52,569 nt of DNA from CAYUTA01 sp964447605 (GTDB lineage: Bacteria > Bacillota > Clostridia > Christensenellales > CAG-138), in assembly GCA_964447605.1 (NCBI GenBank), contig CAYUTA010000015.1, positions 1-52,569 on the forward strand, given 5' to 3'. The notes beneath the pieces were generated by a model. It saw only the letters and a list, made by a program, of their open reading frames with translations, was not told where the DNA came from and searched no databases. Positions 40,109-49,019 of the stretch are shown here, piece after piece. Both the position numbers and the translations under genes were made by a program. Positions within the stretch are counted from its first letter, which is position 1. Each line of letters starts with the position of its first letter.

Positions 40109-41011
40109 TCATAATCCCGTTTTGCGGATGCACGCACACAACCTCTGCATATCCCGCGGCAACGGCGCGACCGCCTCAATAGATTCCCCGGTTAAAGGAT
40201 GAGCCAGCCGCAGCATATACGAATGCAGCGCAGGCCGCGCAATCAGCGCGTCGTCGCGCCGGCCGTAAAGCCAGTCTCCTGCAAGCGGATGGCCGATGGC
40301 GGCCATATGTACGCGTAACTGGTGCGTCCGGCCGGTATGCGGCAGCAGCCGCAGCAGCGTAAGCCCGTTATACGATTGCAACACCTCATACCCGGTTGCG
40401 GACGGCGCCCCGTTTTCCGTCACCATACGCTGATAGGACGAGCCCTTTACAAAGCCGATAGGTAGCTCAATCAGGCCGACGGGCGGGTCCGGCACGCCGA
40501 CGCAGACCGCCCGATATTCGCGCACGAAACGGGGCGTATGCAGGAGTCTGCGTAAACGGTCGTGCAGATAGCCATTTTTGGCATAAGTCATCACGCCCGT
40601 CGTGCCGCGGTCGAGTCGGCTGACCGGATGCGCAAATGCGTCCGGCGGCAGATAGGCCGAAAGCGCGTTGTCGAGCGTGACCTCGTCCGGCCGGCGGGCG
40701 TCCGCATGGACGGTCACCCCGTCCGGCTTGTTCAGAATCAGGATGTCCACATCCTCCCAGAGGATATCGAGCGGCATGGGAACGGGAACCGCGCGGCGCG
40801 CCGTCGGCGGGTCGCCTACCTCAACGCTCAGCACGTCGCCCGGGCGGAGCGCATAGATGGTAAACACCTTTTTCCCATTGACACAGATGCCGTTTGGCCG
40901 CCGTTTCAGCCGCGTGATCAGCGCATTGGAAAGCAGCAGCTCATGCCGCAGCACATGCTGTACCATGCGCCCGGCCATTTCCGACGTGACGGCAAGCGAC
41001 AATGTGCGCAT
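40109..41011 (-). CDS. RluA-family pseudouridine synthase
   Basis: A 300-residue RNA-modifying enzyme that isomerises uridine in rRNA or tRNA. An N-terminal S4-like segment (about 10-65) precedes the catalytic domain, with ILILNKPDGVTVHAD, the catalytic Asp motif VSRLDRGTTGVMTYAK, and LLPHTGRTHQLRVHMAAIG. The start is ATG 41011 with GAGGAGGG 5 nt upstream; the open frame runs on to 41152 but without support. Which RNA site it modifies cannot be told. It lies downstream of apgM with a 142-nt gap. Confidence 0.93.
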   Translation of the reverse strand: MRTLSLAVTSEMAGRMVQHVLRHELLLSNALITRLKRRPNGICVNGKKVFTIYALRPGDVLSVEVGDPPTARRAVPVPMPLDILWEDVDILILNKPDGVTVHADARRPDEVTLDNALSAYLPPDAFAHPVSRLDRGTTGVMTYAKNGYLHDRLRRLLHTPRFVREYRAVCVGVPDPPVGLIELPIGFVKGSSYQRMVTENGAPSATGYEVLQSYNGLTLLRLLPHTGRTHQLRVHMAAIGHPLAGDWLYGRRDDALIARPALHSYMLRLAHPLTGESIEAVAPLPRDMQRLCACIRKTGL

Positions 41012-41153
41012 CGCGTCCCTCCTCGATGGAGATTTGCAGAACGGAACTTTGGCTGAACAAAGGGCGTGCTGCTTTGGCGGGCCGTATCCGGAGGAGGAGA
41101 ATTCCTCGTCGTCCTCCGCTTCCGCGTCCCCCGCTTTTACCTGTACAAACACA

Positions 41154-42359
41154 TTATTTCAGCATACGGTCGATGAGCGTATGCCCGGCCTCCACAAAAA
41201 TACCCGTGGCTTTCGCATCCTGTTCGCAGTAACGCGCCGGACGGTTGGCCGCGTCGCCGCAGCGGTAGATCACGTAAGGCACCGGGTCGCTCACATGGGT
41301 CATCAGCGAAAGCGGCGTCGGATGATCCGGCATCAGCAAAATGGCAAACTTATCGCCGGATTCGCCCAGCCGGTACAGCAACGGCATCAGAATTTTCTCA
41401 TCGATCTGCTCGATGGAATACACCTTCTCGCGCACCTGATGGTGATGCCCGCACTCGTCCGGCGCTTCCACATGGATATATACATAGTCGCAGCCGCTGC
41501 TGAGCGCGTCAAGGGCCGCCTGCATCTTTCCAGAATAGTTTGTCGTATACGTGCCCGTCGCCCCCTCAACATGCAGCACACGCATATCGGCGCACGTTCC
41601 AATGCCCTGAACCAGATCGACCGCGGACACCACCGCGCCCCTCAATCCGGTCTTTTTGGCAAAAGGCATGAGCGCGGGCTTGCGGCCCTCGCCCCAAAAC
41701 CAGACTGCATTTGCGGGGTTCTCTCCGCGCGCAACCCGCGCCTGGTTCACACGATGATCCTTCAGCAGTTCATACGCAGTCCGCATCCAACGCAGCAAGA
41801 CGTCCGCATTCTGCCCCCTGGGCAGCCTGCCAAGCGTCGGCTTGCCGGAAAAGTCATGCGGGGGCGTCAGCTCCGCGCCCTCGCTGGCATGCCGCATCAC
41901 AAGGCAATGACGGTAGGAGAAACCGGGATGCAGCCGGACGCTTTCGCCGGCGAGCCGCTCGTTTAAAAACGTTACAAGCTCCGCGGCCTCCTTCGACGAA
42001 ATTTCGCCCGCGCTGTAGTCCGCCATCGTGGCCTGCTCAAGGTCGCCGCCGCCCGACAGCGTTACAAAATTACAGCGATATGTTACATCCTCCTGACCAA
42101 GCGTGATTCCCAGGCTTGCCGCTTCCAGCGGGGAGCGGCCGGAATAGCAGACGCGCGGGTCATAGCCGAATACGGAGAGGTTTGCCGTGTCCGAGCCAGG
42201 CTTCATGCCCACGGGTACCGTCTGCGCCAGGCCGAATTCACCGTTTTGCGCAAGATAGTCCATGGCCGGGTGGTTCGCCACGTCCAGCGGGGTCTCCCCC
42301 CCCAGCTCGTCCACCGGATAATCGGCCATACCGTCGCCAAGCACGACAACGTATTTCAT
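41154..42359 (-). CDS. apgM: Cofactor-independent phosphoglycerate mutase (ApgM family)
   Basis: A 401-residue alkaline-phosphatase-superfamily enzyme that interconverts 3- and 2-phosphoglycerate. Features are VVVLGDGMADYP (first metal Asp), the nucleophile region GSDTANLSVFGYDP with Ser56 or Thr58, YIHVEAPDECGHHH, and MPDHPTPLSLMTH near the C-terminus. It is of the archaeal ApgM type, also found in Clostridia, rather than GpmI. ATG 42359 has GGGGAG 8 nt upstream. The start overlaps the preceding methyltransferase gene by four bases. Confidence 0.93.
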   Translation of the reverse strand: MKYVVVLGDGMADYPVDELGGETPLDVANHPAMDYLAQNGEFGLAQTVPVGMKPGSDTANLSVFGYDPRVCYSGRSPLEAASLGITLGQEDVTYRCNFVTLSGGGDLEQATMADYSAGEISSKEAAELVTFLNERLAGESVRLHPGFSYRHCLVMRHASEGAELTPPHDFSGKPTLGRLPRGQNADVLLRWMRTAYELLKDHRVNQARVARGENPANAVWFWGEGRKPALMPFAKKTGLRGAVVSAVDLVQGIGTCADMRVLHVEGATGTYTTNYSGKMQAALDALSSGCDYVYIHVEAPDECGHHHQVREKVYSIEQIDEKILMPLLYRLGESGDKFAILLMPDHPTPLSLMTHVSDPVPYVIYRCGDAANRPARYCEQDAKATGIFVEAGHTLIDRMLK

Positions 42360-43468
42360 AAGCGTTTCTCCCCGAAATATTGATATAGATTGCACTGCAT
42401 GCCGCCGTTTGTCAGCTTGCGGCGCTTATCCGCACGGCGGCCGTAGATACGCTCAAACTGCTCCACACCGGAAAAAATATGAGCCGACCAGCCCGGATAC
42501 GCGTCGAACACGCCGCGCATCTGCCGGTAAAGGACATAGGCGTCGTCTTTGGTCAGCAGACGGTCGCCGTAGGGCGGGTTGCAGACAATGATGCCGCGCT
42601 CGCCCGGCGCGGAAAAATCCTTAAGCGCGCGAACCTGCCAGTTCAGCATCACGCCTGCCTTCCCGGCATGCTTTTTGCAAAGGTCGATGCAGCGCGCATC
42701 AATATCCGACCCGCAGATATCAACCGGCCCGTCTATGGCGCTGTCGGCCGCCTGATTGCGCAGCCGCGTCCAAAGCGCCGGCTCAACAAACGGCCAATGC
42801 TCCGCCGCAAACGGACGGCGCATCCCCGGCGCGCGGTTTTGCGCAATCATGGCCGCCTCGATCGGCATCGTTCCGCCGCCGCACATGGGATCGACAAGCG
42901 GAATGCCGCCGCGGTAGCGCGAAAGCAGTACAATCGCCGCGCCGAGCGTTTCGCTCAACGGCGCCGCGACGTTATAGGTGCGGTAGCCGCGCCGGGAGAG
43001 GCCCGCGCCACAGCAATCCAGCGCAAGCGTCACACGGTTACGCAGCACGCCGACCTCGACAATGATCTCTTCCCCGCCCTCCGGAATGTCGCCGCGGCGG
43101 TATGCGGCCTTGAGATTTTCAACGATAGCCTTCTTGACAATCCGTTGGCAGTCGGACACGGAGAACAGCGTGCTCTTGGCCGACTTACCCGTAACATGAA
43201 TGGTTGTGCGCGGCTCGAGATACGGCTTCCAGTCGGTCGCAAGCGTCTGCTCGAACAGTTCGTCAAAGGTCCTTGCCTCGAACTCCTCCACAACCAACAG
43301 CACCCGCTCGGCCGTACGCAGCCAAAGCAGCGACTGAATCATCGTGTCAAACCCGCCGGAAAACGTCACGCGCGCATCATCCGTGCGCTCGACCTCGATT
43401 CCCAGGTCTTTCAACTGGCGCGTTACAGTGGATTCGAGCCCCAGTTTACAGGTTGCAATCCATTTCAT
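42356..43468 (-). CDS. THUMP-domain class I RNA methyltransferase (RlmL/YpsC-like)
   Basis: A 370-residue protein. The N-terminus (about 1-160) is a ferredoxin-like and THUMP RNA-binding region; the C-terminal Rossmann methyltransferase shows VDPMCGGGTMPIEAAMIA, ICGSDIDARCIDL and the catalytic motif VCNPPYGDRL for N-methylation of guanine or adenine. Homologues methylate 23S rRNA guanosine (RlmL) or related sites. The stop overlaps apgM and the start overlaps the TPR gene, each by four bases (ATGA), showing tight coupling. Confidence 0.93.
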   Translation of the reverse strand: MKWIATCKLGLESTVTRQLKDLGIEVERTDDARVTFSGGFDTMIQSLLWLRTAERVLLVVEEFEARTFDELFEQTLATDWKPYLEPRTTIHVTGKSAKSTLFSVSDCQRIVKKAIVENLKAAYRRGDIPEGGEEIIVEVGVLRNRVTLALDCCGAGLSRRGYRTYNVAAPLSETLGAAIVLLSRYRGGIPLVDPMCGGGTMPIEAAMIAQNRAPGMRRPFAAEHWPFVEPALWTRLRNQAADSAIDGPVDICGSDIDARCIDLCKKHAGKAGVMLNWQVRALKDFSAPGERGIIVCNPPYGDRLLTKDDAYVLYRQMRGVFDAYPGWSAHIFSGVEQFERIYGRRADKRRKLTNGGMQCNLYQYFGEKRL

Positions 43469-45198
43469 GACTTTTCCTCCTCCTCCTGCAGCCCGCCGGC
43501 CTGCGCAAACGGTTCGAGCTTGACCAGTGCATTGCGAAAGCGCGTGTTGGTAACGCGGTAGGCCTTCATGATCTCTTCCTGCGTGACCTCCACGCCGCAG
43601 GCAATGCAACCCAAATATTCCAGCGCAGCCGCGAGCGAGACCTCCTGCATGGCCGTCAGCCGCGGGAATTGCCGGTTGAGGCTTTCAATATAGCTGTGAT
43701 AGATGCGTGCGGCGGCAGCGACGCAGGTTTCATCCCGCGCGCCGACCATATATTGCAGCAGCATCTGCACAACGTTTTCGTACCCAACCGGCAGCTTATA
43801 GGGGAATGCAAGCATGTTTACCCGCCCCTGTATCCACTGGCCGTTCAGATAGGCGATATACGGCTCCGGCGCGTCCATGCGTTTGAGCATGCCGAACACG
43901 GTGCGCTTCAAATCGTCCGGCTGGTTCGTATGCAGCAGAAATTCGCGCAGCGCACGCTCTGCGCGCGCATCGCCAAAGGTAAACAACAGCGAAAGCATGG
44001 ATTTTTTGACCCGGCGGTCCGCCAGCGTGAGCGCCCAGCGCAGAAGATTCTGAAAATGCGTATCGCTCTCCCATGCCTCCAGCAACTCCGCATGCGGCAG
44101 CCCCAGCATGCGGTTGATCTGATTGAGCCTGCGGAACGCTTCGGAAAACGGCACCTCATAGGAGATCAGCCAGCGCATGCGCAGCTGATTATCCGGCACG
44201 CCGGTTTTGCGGCTCTGCGCAAAATAGTACTTGGCGATCATATCGTTTGGATCAATTTGCAGCAACCGCTTGTAACAGGCCTGCGCGCCCGCCGGATCAT
44301 GCTGCATATAACGGCAATAGCCCGTCCGGTGCAGTACGTTTTCATCATATGGCAAAAGCTGCTGCAGCCGCTTGAGCGTGATCTCCGCGTCGGCATACTG
44401 CCCCAGCTCCAGTTCCAGCACTGACAGGCTGTGCAACTCGTCCGTCCGGTCGCCGCGCAGCGCCTGCGCCGCGTTCAGATGGGTCCGGGCCGTCTCATCG
44501 TCTCCGCCCTCGTGGCAAAACAGCGCCATGTTACAGCGCGCGGCCACATTGTCCGGATGATTGGCAAGGATGGCCGTTGTCAGCCCAACCGCACGGCTGC
44601 GTTCGCCCGTGCAAAAGTAAGCGATGGCAAGAAGGTTCTGCACCTGCAAATTCTCGGACGATACGGCCGTCTGCCGGCTCAGTTCGGCGATTGCGTCGGC
44701 ATAATCTCCCGCGTCCATCAGGTGCCGCGCAAACACGCAGGACGCGCTGTCGTCATAGTCGGCGTCGGTAAGCAGGCCGGTCATTTCAAACATGGCCGCC
44801 TCGTCGTCCATCACGTCAAGAAAATCTTCCGCATCCAGCGCAAACAAACCGTCCGGATCCACCTCAAGATAACGCTCAAGATTTTCAATGGCATAGTCAT
44901 ATTCCCGCATGCCGAAATAGTTGCACGCCAGCCCAAAAAAACATTCCGGCGTTCCGTTTCCCAAACTCATCAGCAGCAGAATCAGCCGGTTGCTTTCCTC
45001 AAACCGCTGCATCTGGCTGAGGATTTCCGCAACGGCCAGGCACGGGTCCGGCTGGTCCGGCGCGCGCAGATATGCTTGGCGATATCTCGCCAGCGCCGCG
45101 ATCAAATCATTTTTTCCCATCTCCTTTGCGCCGCGCTTCATGTAAAAGGACGCGCCCTGCGCAAACGGAATGACCTTGCCCATGTTATTTTTTGTCAT
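43465..45198 (-). CDS. Tetratricopeptide-repeat protein, function unknown
   Basis: A 577-residue cytoplasmic protein without signal peptide or membrane helix. Residues about 15-330 hold around nine TPR units (for example FFGLACNYFGMREYDYAIEN and NVAARCNMALFCHEGGDDET). The C-terminal 240 residues are helical and not recognised. TPRs form a superhelical protein-binding surface, so it is probably a scaffold. ATG 45198 has GGGG 4 nt upstream, and overlaps the end of hslO by 14 nt. Confidence 0.85.
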   Translation of the reverse strand: MTKNNMGKVIPFAQGASFYMKRGAKEMGKNDLIAALARYRQAYLRAPDQPDPCLAVAEILSQMQRFEESNRLILLLMSLGNGTPECFFGLACNYFGMREYDYAIENLERYLEVDPDGLFALDAEDFLDVMDDEAAMFEMTGLLTDADYDDSASCVFARHLMDAGDYADAIAELSRQTAVSSENLQVQNLLAIAYFCTGERSRAVGLTTAILANHPDNVAARCNMALFCHEGGDDETARTHLNAAQALRGDRTDELHSLSVLELELGQYADAEITLKRLQQLLPYDENVLHRTGYCRYMQHDPAGAQACYKRLLQIDPNDMIAKYYFAQSRKTGVPDNQLRMRWLISYEVPFSEAFRRLNQINRMLGLPHAELLEAWESDTHFQNLLRWALTLADRRVKKSMLSLLFTFGDARAERALREFLLHTNQPDDLKRTVFGMLKRMDAPEPYIAYLNGQWIQGRVNMLAFPYKLPVGYENVVQMLLQYMVGARDETCVAAAARIYHSYIESLNRQFPRLTAMQEVSLAAALEYLGCIACGVEVTQEEIMKAYRVTNTRFRNALVKLEPFAQAGGLQEEEEKS

Positions 45199-46117
45199 GT
45201 TCCCCGCTTGTCGCGCTCCAGAGCAGACGCCTTAGCTGCGCCTCGCTGAAGCGGTAGTATTGGTTGCAAAAGTGGCACTGCACCTCTGCGCCGTGATCTT
45301 GGTTTATCATGGCCGTAAGTTCGTCCCTGCCAACAGAGACGAGCGCCTGTTCAATGCGCGCGCGGCTGCAGTCGCAATGGTAGCGCGGCTCGGCTTCCGT
45401 CAGCTTTTGCGGCCGCATCCCTGAAAAAATATCGCTGATAATCGGCCAGAGCGCTTCACCGTTGTCCAGCCGCTGCGCAAGCGCCGCGACCCTGTCTGCA
45501 AGCGCTTGCAAACGGTTGATCTCCGTTTCCGGACAATCCGGCAGCGGCTGTACCAGAATCCCGCCCGCCGCACGCACGCCTCCCGTCTGCGGATGCACGC
45601 GCACCCCAAGATAGATCAGGGTCGGCTGCTGCTGGCTCCGGGCGTAATAGGCCGCAAAATCCTCTGCGATTTCACCCGAAACCAAGTGGATGCCGCCAAC
45701 GTACGGCTCCTTGAGCGAAAGGTCGCGTACGACCGTAAGCGTACCGTTTTTGCCCACAAGTCCGCCAACGTCCAGCTTGCCGCGCGCGGTCGGCGGCAAC
45801 TCCACCTCCGGGTGCAAAATCGTGCCCTTGATCTCAAGCGCCGGATTGCCCGTGCAGACCATGTTGCCGCCCGGGCCGCCGCCCTTGAAGATCGTGGAAA
45901 TCCGATCCGTTTCATTTTTCAGCTCCGCAGCCATGATGGCGGTCATCAGGAGCTGCCGGCCCAGCGCCGCGGTCGCCACGCGTGATAGCCCATGGATACG
46001 CCGCGCCTCCTCCACCAGCCGCGCGCCGCAAATGGCCGTGATGCGCACCATGCCCTCCGCAGCCAGCGCCCGGGTCAAAACGTCCGATCCGGTTCCGTTA
46101 ATTTTCGAGCCACCCAT
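45185..46117 (-). CDS. hslO: Redox-regulated chaperone Hsp33
   Basis: A 310-residue chaperone that becomes active on oxidation. The substrate-binding domain includes MAAELKNETDRISTIFKG and GGGPGGNMVCTGN. The C-terminal zinc switch has the four cysteines as HCDC (about 253-256) and CHFC (about 285-288), the CxC and CxxC pairs needed for redox sensing. ATG 46117 has GGAGAGG 5 nt upstream. It overlaps the preceding methyltransferase by 43 nt. Confidence 0.96.
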   Translation of the reverse strand: MGGSKINGTGSDVLTRALAAEGMVRITAICGARLVEEARRIHGLSRVATAALGRQLLMTAIMAAELKNETDRISTIFKGGGPGGNMVCTGNPALEIKGTILHPEVELPPTARGKLDVGGLVGKNGTLTVVRDLSLKEPYVGGIHLVSGEIAEDFAAYYARSQQQPTLIYLGVRVHPQTGGVRAAGGILVQPLPDCPETEINRLQALADRVAALAQRLDNGEALWPIISDIFSGMRPQKLTEAEPRYHCDCSRARIEQALVSVGRDELTAMINQDHGAEVQCHFCNQYYRFSEAQLRRLLWSATSGEHDKK

Positions 46118-46854
46118 TGTATCCTCTCCGAATCCGCTTTTGGCGGACGCTTCGTAAACGCCTCGTATTTTCCGCACACGGCAAACCCCTGCCTGCCAAG
46201 CTCCGCGTCGAGTTCGCCGTCCGTATGCGCGCGTTGGATATGCGTTTCGTCAAAACGGCGGTAACGCGCGCCATCGCGTATAAAGAATGTCAATTCCATC
46301 TCAAGCAGCCGGGACCGCGCATCGAACACATTTTGCCAAAGATAGGCATACGCCTCCTCCGATTCTCCAAACGTCCGGCCGTCAAGCGTATGCTCAAGCT
46401 TATATGCCGACGAGATATCGAACAGCAGCAATCCGCCGGGCTTCAGCGCGCGGTTGGCCGCCGCAAAGAAACGCCCCGCCTCCTGCTGCGAATCAAGATA
46501 GTTTACCCCGTCGCAGCAGGCGACGACCAAATCCACGGGGTGATGCGTGGTAAAATCGCGCATATCGGCCTGTACGAACGGAATTCGCAACCCTCGCGCC
46601 ATAGCCTTCTGCTGTGCAACACGCAGCATATCCGCCGAGCTGTCCATGCCGACAGCCGTGAGCCCGCCGCGGGCAAGCCGCAGCGTGATCTCGCCCGTTC
46701 CGCATGCGCAATCGACCACGGTTCGTTCGTCTGCGGCCGCCTGCTGTAAAAATGCATCCGCAAGCGCCAGGATATACGCTGTCCACGCGTCGTAATCCAC
46801 GTCGCGCATCAGCCGGTCGTACAACAGTGCAAATTCACAATACGCGTTCTCCAC
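46075..46854 (-). CDS. Class I SAM-dependent methyltransferase
   Basis: A 259-residue methyltransferase beginning AYCEFALLYDRLMRDVDYD, a family hallmark. SAM motif I is VVDCACGTGEITLRLA, the acidic motif is AVGMDSSADMLRVA, and motif IV is VDLVVACCDGVNYL. The YDxLMxDVDY start and the ending GKYEAFT are typical of a widespread Firmicute family of unknown substrate, often near division or stress genes. GTG 46854 is taken as the start, with GGGG about 11 nt upstream; other starts up to 46914 are possible. First gene of the minus-strand run that ends with the RluA-type gene. Confidence 0.85.
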   Translation of the reverse strand: MENAYCEFALLYDRLMRDVDYDAWTAYILALADAFLQQAAADERTVVDCACGTGEITLRLARGGLTAVGMDSSADMLRVAQQKAMARGLRIPFVQADMRDFTTHHPVDLVVACCDGVNYLDSQQEAGRFFAAANRALKPGGLLLFDISSAYKLEHTLDGRTFGESEEAYAYLWQNVFDARSRLLEMELTFFIRDGARYRRFDETHIQRAHTDGELDAELGRQGFAVCGKYEAFTKRPPKADSERIQWVARKLTEPDRTF

Positions 46855-47093
46855 AGCGAGCAACACCCCTATTTCAATGATAAGTATTTTACAACAGATT
46901 TGCACGGTAAGCAAACATTGCGACAGTTTTGCCCACAGAGCCGCAAAAAACGGTGATAAAACCGGATGTATGCAGGAATAGCCGCCGATAGCCTTTGCTT
47001 ATATACAGGTATGCAGGCAATATTTGCCCCGCATAAAGCGGTCGGCATGGACACGTTCCGGCTACGGCGCCATGTGATCGGGCAAAAAAGCGC

Positions 47094-47138
47094 TTGACAT
47101 ACTGCGGATACGGCGTATAATACAATTCAATATTGTAT
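47094..47138 (+). promoter_or_regulatory. Strong promoter with overlapping operator-like palindrome
   Basis: TTGACA (47094-47099) and TATAAT (47116-47121) are 16 nt apart, both perfect. The inverted repeat ATACAAT-TCAAT-ATTGTAT (47120-47138) starts in the -10 and covers the start site, where a repressor would block initiation. Confidence 0.75.
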
Positions 47139-47173
47139 ACATGCATGCACGCATTCAATTTGGGAGGACCGAC

Positions 47174-48541
47174 ATGAGCAAGATCGTATTTGATGACCAT
47201 TCCAATCTGCTGAAGGAAAACTATTATTCCTATACGGTGCAGGATGTGCCCCAGGCCAATCTATTTCCAGAAATATTTCGGTTTGACGAGGTGCCTAAGG
47301 TCGCTTTTAACCAGCGGGTCGTACCCATGCACATGCCGGACGAAATCTGGATTACGGATACCACATTCCGCGATGGTCAGCAGTCCCGTGCCCCGTTTAC
47401 AAGCGCGCAGATTCTGCGGCTGTTCGACCTGCTGCATGAACTTGGCGGCCCCTATGGATTGATCCGGCAAAGCGAATTTTTCGTATACAGCAGGCAGGAC
47501 CGCCAGGCGCTGGAAATGTGCCGCACTCGCGGATACCGGTTTCCTGAGATCACAACCTGGATTCGTGCCACACAGAGCGATTTTAACCTTGTTCGGGAAC
47601 TGAATATCCGTGAGACGGGGATTCTGGTCTCGTGCTCGGACTACCACATTTTCAATAAGATGCGTCTAAGCCGCTCGCAGGCAATGGACCAGTATCTCGG
47701 CGTAGTCAAGATGGCGCTTGAACGCGGCATCCATCCCCGCTGCCATTTCGAGGACATTACGCGCGCGGATTTTTATGGCTTTGTCGTGCCGTTTGCAACC
47801 GCGCTTGCGCGCCTTTCGGAGGAGGCGGGCATTCCCATTAAGATCCGTTGCTGCGATACGCTTGGTCTTGGAATCTCCTACCCCGGCGCTTCGCTGCCGC
47901 GCAGCGTGCCGGGCATCATCTACGGCCTGCGTCATTATGCCAACATTCCAAGCACGCTGCTTGAATGGCACGGCCATAATGATTTTTATAAAGCTGTAAG
48001 CAACGCGGCAACCGCGTGGCTATACGGCGCTTCAAGCGTAAACTGCTCGCTGCTGGGCATCGGCGAACGTACCGGCAACTGCCCGCTCGAAGCGATGGCC
48101 ATGGAATACTGCTCCCTGCGCGGGCGGGACGACGGCCTCAAACTGCCGGTATTAACCGAGATTGCAGCGTATTTTAAAAAGGATATCGACTACGAAATCC
48201 CGCCGCAAACGCCCTTTATGGGCGATGCGTTTTGCACCACGCGCGCAGGCATTCACGCCGACGGCCTGCTCAAGGACGAACGCATTTACTCCATATTCGA
48301 CACGCAGGTGCTTCTCGGCCGCCCCAGCGAGGTCTTGGTGGACGCCCACAGCGGGCTTGCCGGCATCGCGTTTTGGATGAACACACACATGGGCCTCTCA
48401 CTTGATAAAAAAAGCCCGGTCGTCGCCCGCGTCAAGGAAGCGGTAGAGGCGCTGTACGAGGATGGCCGCACCACTGCAATGAGCAACGAGGAGCTGCGCG
48501 CGCTTTCCGACGCCGCGCTTGCAGAGGAAGCCGGGAAGTAA
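47174..48541 (+). CDS. DRE-TIM metallolyase, probable Re-citrate synthase / isopropylmalate synthase family
   Basis: A 455-residue member of the HMGL-like superfamily, which condenses acetyl-CoA with a keto acid. Features are EIWITDTTFRDGQQSRAPF (D-x-T-x-R-D-G-x-Q metal site), RCHFEDITRADFYGF, CDTLGLGISYPGASLPRSV, the metal histidines in LLEWHGHNDFYKAV, and NCSLLGIGERTGNCPLEAM. The long N-terminus and these stretches resemble the clostridial group that contains Re-citrate synthase. That enzyme makes citrate from oxaloacetate in anaerobes lacking the usual citrate synthase. No C-terminal leucine-binding LeuA domain is present. GGAGG lies 6 nt before ATG 47174. Homocitrate or isopropylmalate synthase remain possible. 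Confidence 0.75.
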   Translation: MSKIVFDDHSNLLKENYYSYTVQDVPQANLFPEIFRFDEVPKVAFNQRVVPMHMPDEIWITDTTFRDGQQSRAPFTSAQILRLFDLLHELGGPYGLIRQSEFFVYSRQDRQALEMCRTRGYRFPEITTWIRATQSDFNLVRELNIRETGILVSCSDYHIFNKMRLSRSQAMDQYLGVVKMALERGIHPRCHFEDITRADFYGFVVPFATALARLSEEAGIPIKIRCCDTLGLGISYPGASLPRSVPGIIYGLRHYANIPSTLLEWHGHNDFYKAVSNAATAWLYGASSVNCSLLGIGERTGNCPLEAMAMEYCSLRGRDDGLKLPVLTEIAAYFKKDIDYEIPPQTPFMGDAFCTTRAGIHADGLLKDERIYSIFDTQVLLGRPSEVLVDAHSGLAGIAFWMNTHMGLSLDKKSPVVARVKEAVEALYEDGRTTAMSNEELRALSDAALAEEAGK

Positions 48542-48591
48542 GTGGGCGGTCGGCGGATCCGTTTGTACCCGGAGACGGCGCTGCAGGCATC

Positions 48592-48752
48592 GGAAAACTG
48601 TGTTTTTTAGCGGGTGTCCCGCAGCTCGCAGCTCGCGCTTCCGGGCGGCGAACCGCCAAAGGTGTGGAAGAACTGCCGCTTGTCGGCTTTAAGGCGCCAA
48701 AATCCATGCGCGCATCGTGGGATTTTGGCGGATTGTTTGGTTCTTCCCGCAT
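48592..48752 (-). repeat. Dispersed intergenic repeat, copy C (reverse orientation, partial)
   Basis: The reverse complement runs from ATGCGGGAAGAACCAAACAA through an 11-bp hairpin (CGCCAAAATCC and GGATTTTGGCG, 48695-48705 and 48720-48730), then GCCGCCCGG, to CCCGCTAAAAAACACAGTTTT. The order and sequence match the second half of copy A. The first half of the element is absent. The rest of 48542-49019 contains a GC-rich hairpin (GCGGCGC/GCGCCGC, 48813-48840) and the asd promoter. Confidence 0.65.
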
Positions 48753-48921
48753 CGTTTCATCGATTGTTTTTAATCGGGGCAATTTCTCCGTAACGTTTTT
48801 TCAGTACGCTTTGCGGCGCGCATTTTGCCATATGCGCCGCCTCGTTGTCCCCATGAAGAAATGTACCAAAACCCGAAGAAAACGGGCGGTATTTTACAAG
48901 AAAGTATTTTTCGTGTCTGAA

Positions 48922-48950
48922 TTGACAAGCGTTTGCATATCCTATAAAAT
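48922..48950 (+). promoter_or_regulatory. Sigma-A promoter of the asd-dapA-dapB operon
   Basis: TTGACA (48922-48927) and TAAAAT (48945-48950) are 17 nt apart. The leader to the asd ATG is about 60 nt, too short for an intact lysine riboswitch, so control by lysine must act elsewhere. Confidence 0.75.
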
Positions 48951-49019
48951 TAATAAATTAATGATATCTTCGATGTACAAAGGAACGCTTTATAATTTGG
49001 AAAGACAGGTGAACAGGTC

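Noticed and set aside
42479..43561. A 360-residue plus-strand open frame
   Set aside because: Antisense of the THUMP methyltransferase gene.
48753..49019. Lysine riboswitch before asd
   Set aside because: The promoter at 48922-48950 leaves about 60 nt of leader, too short, and no L-box core is visible.
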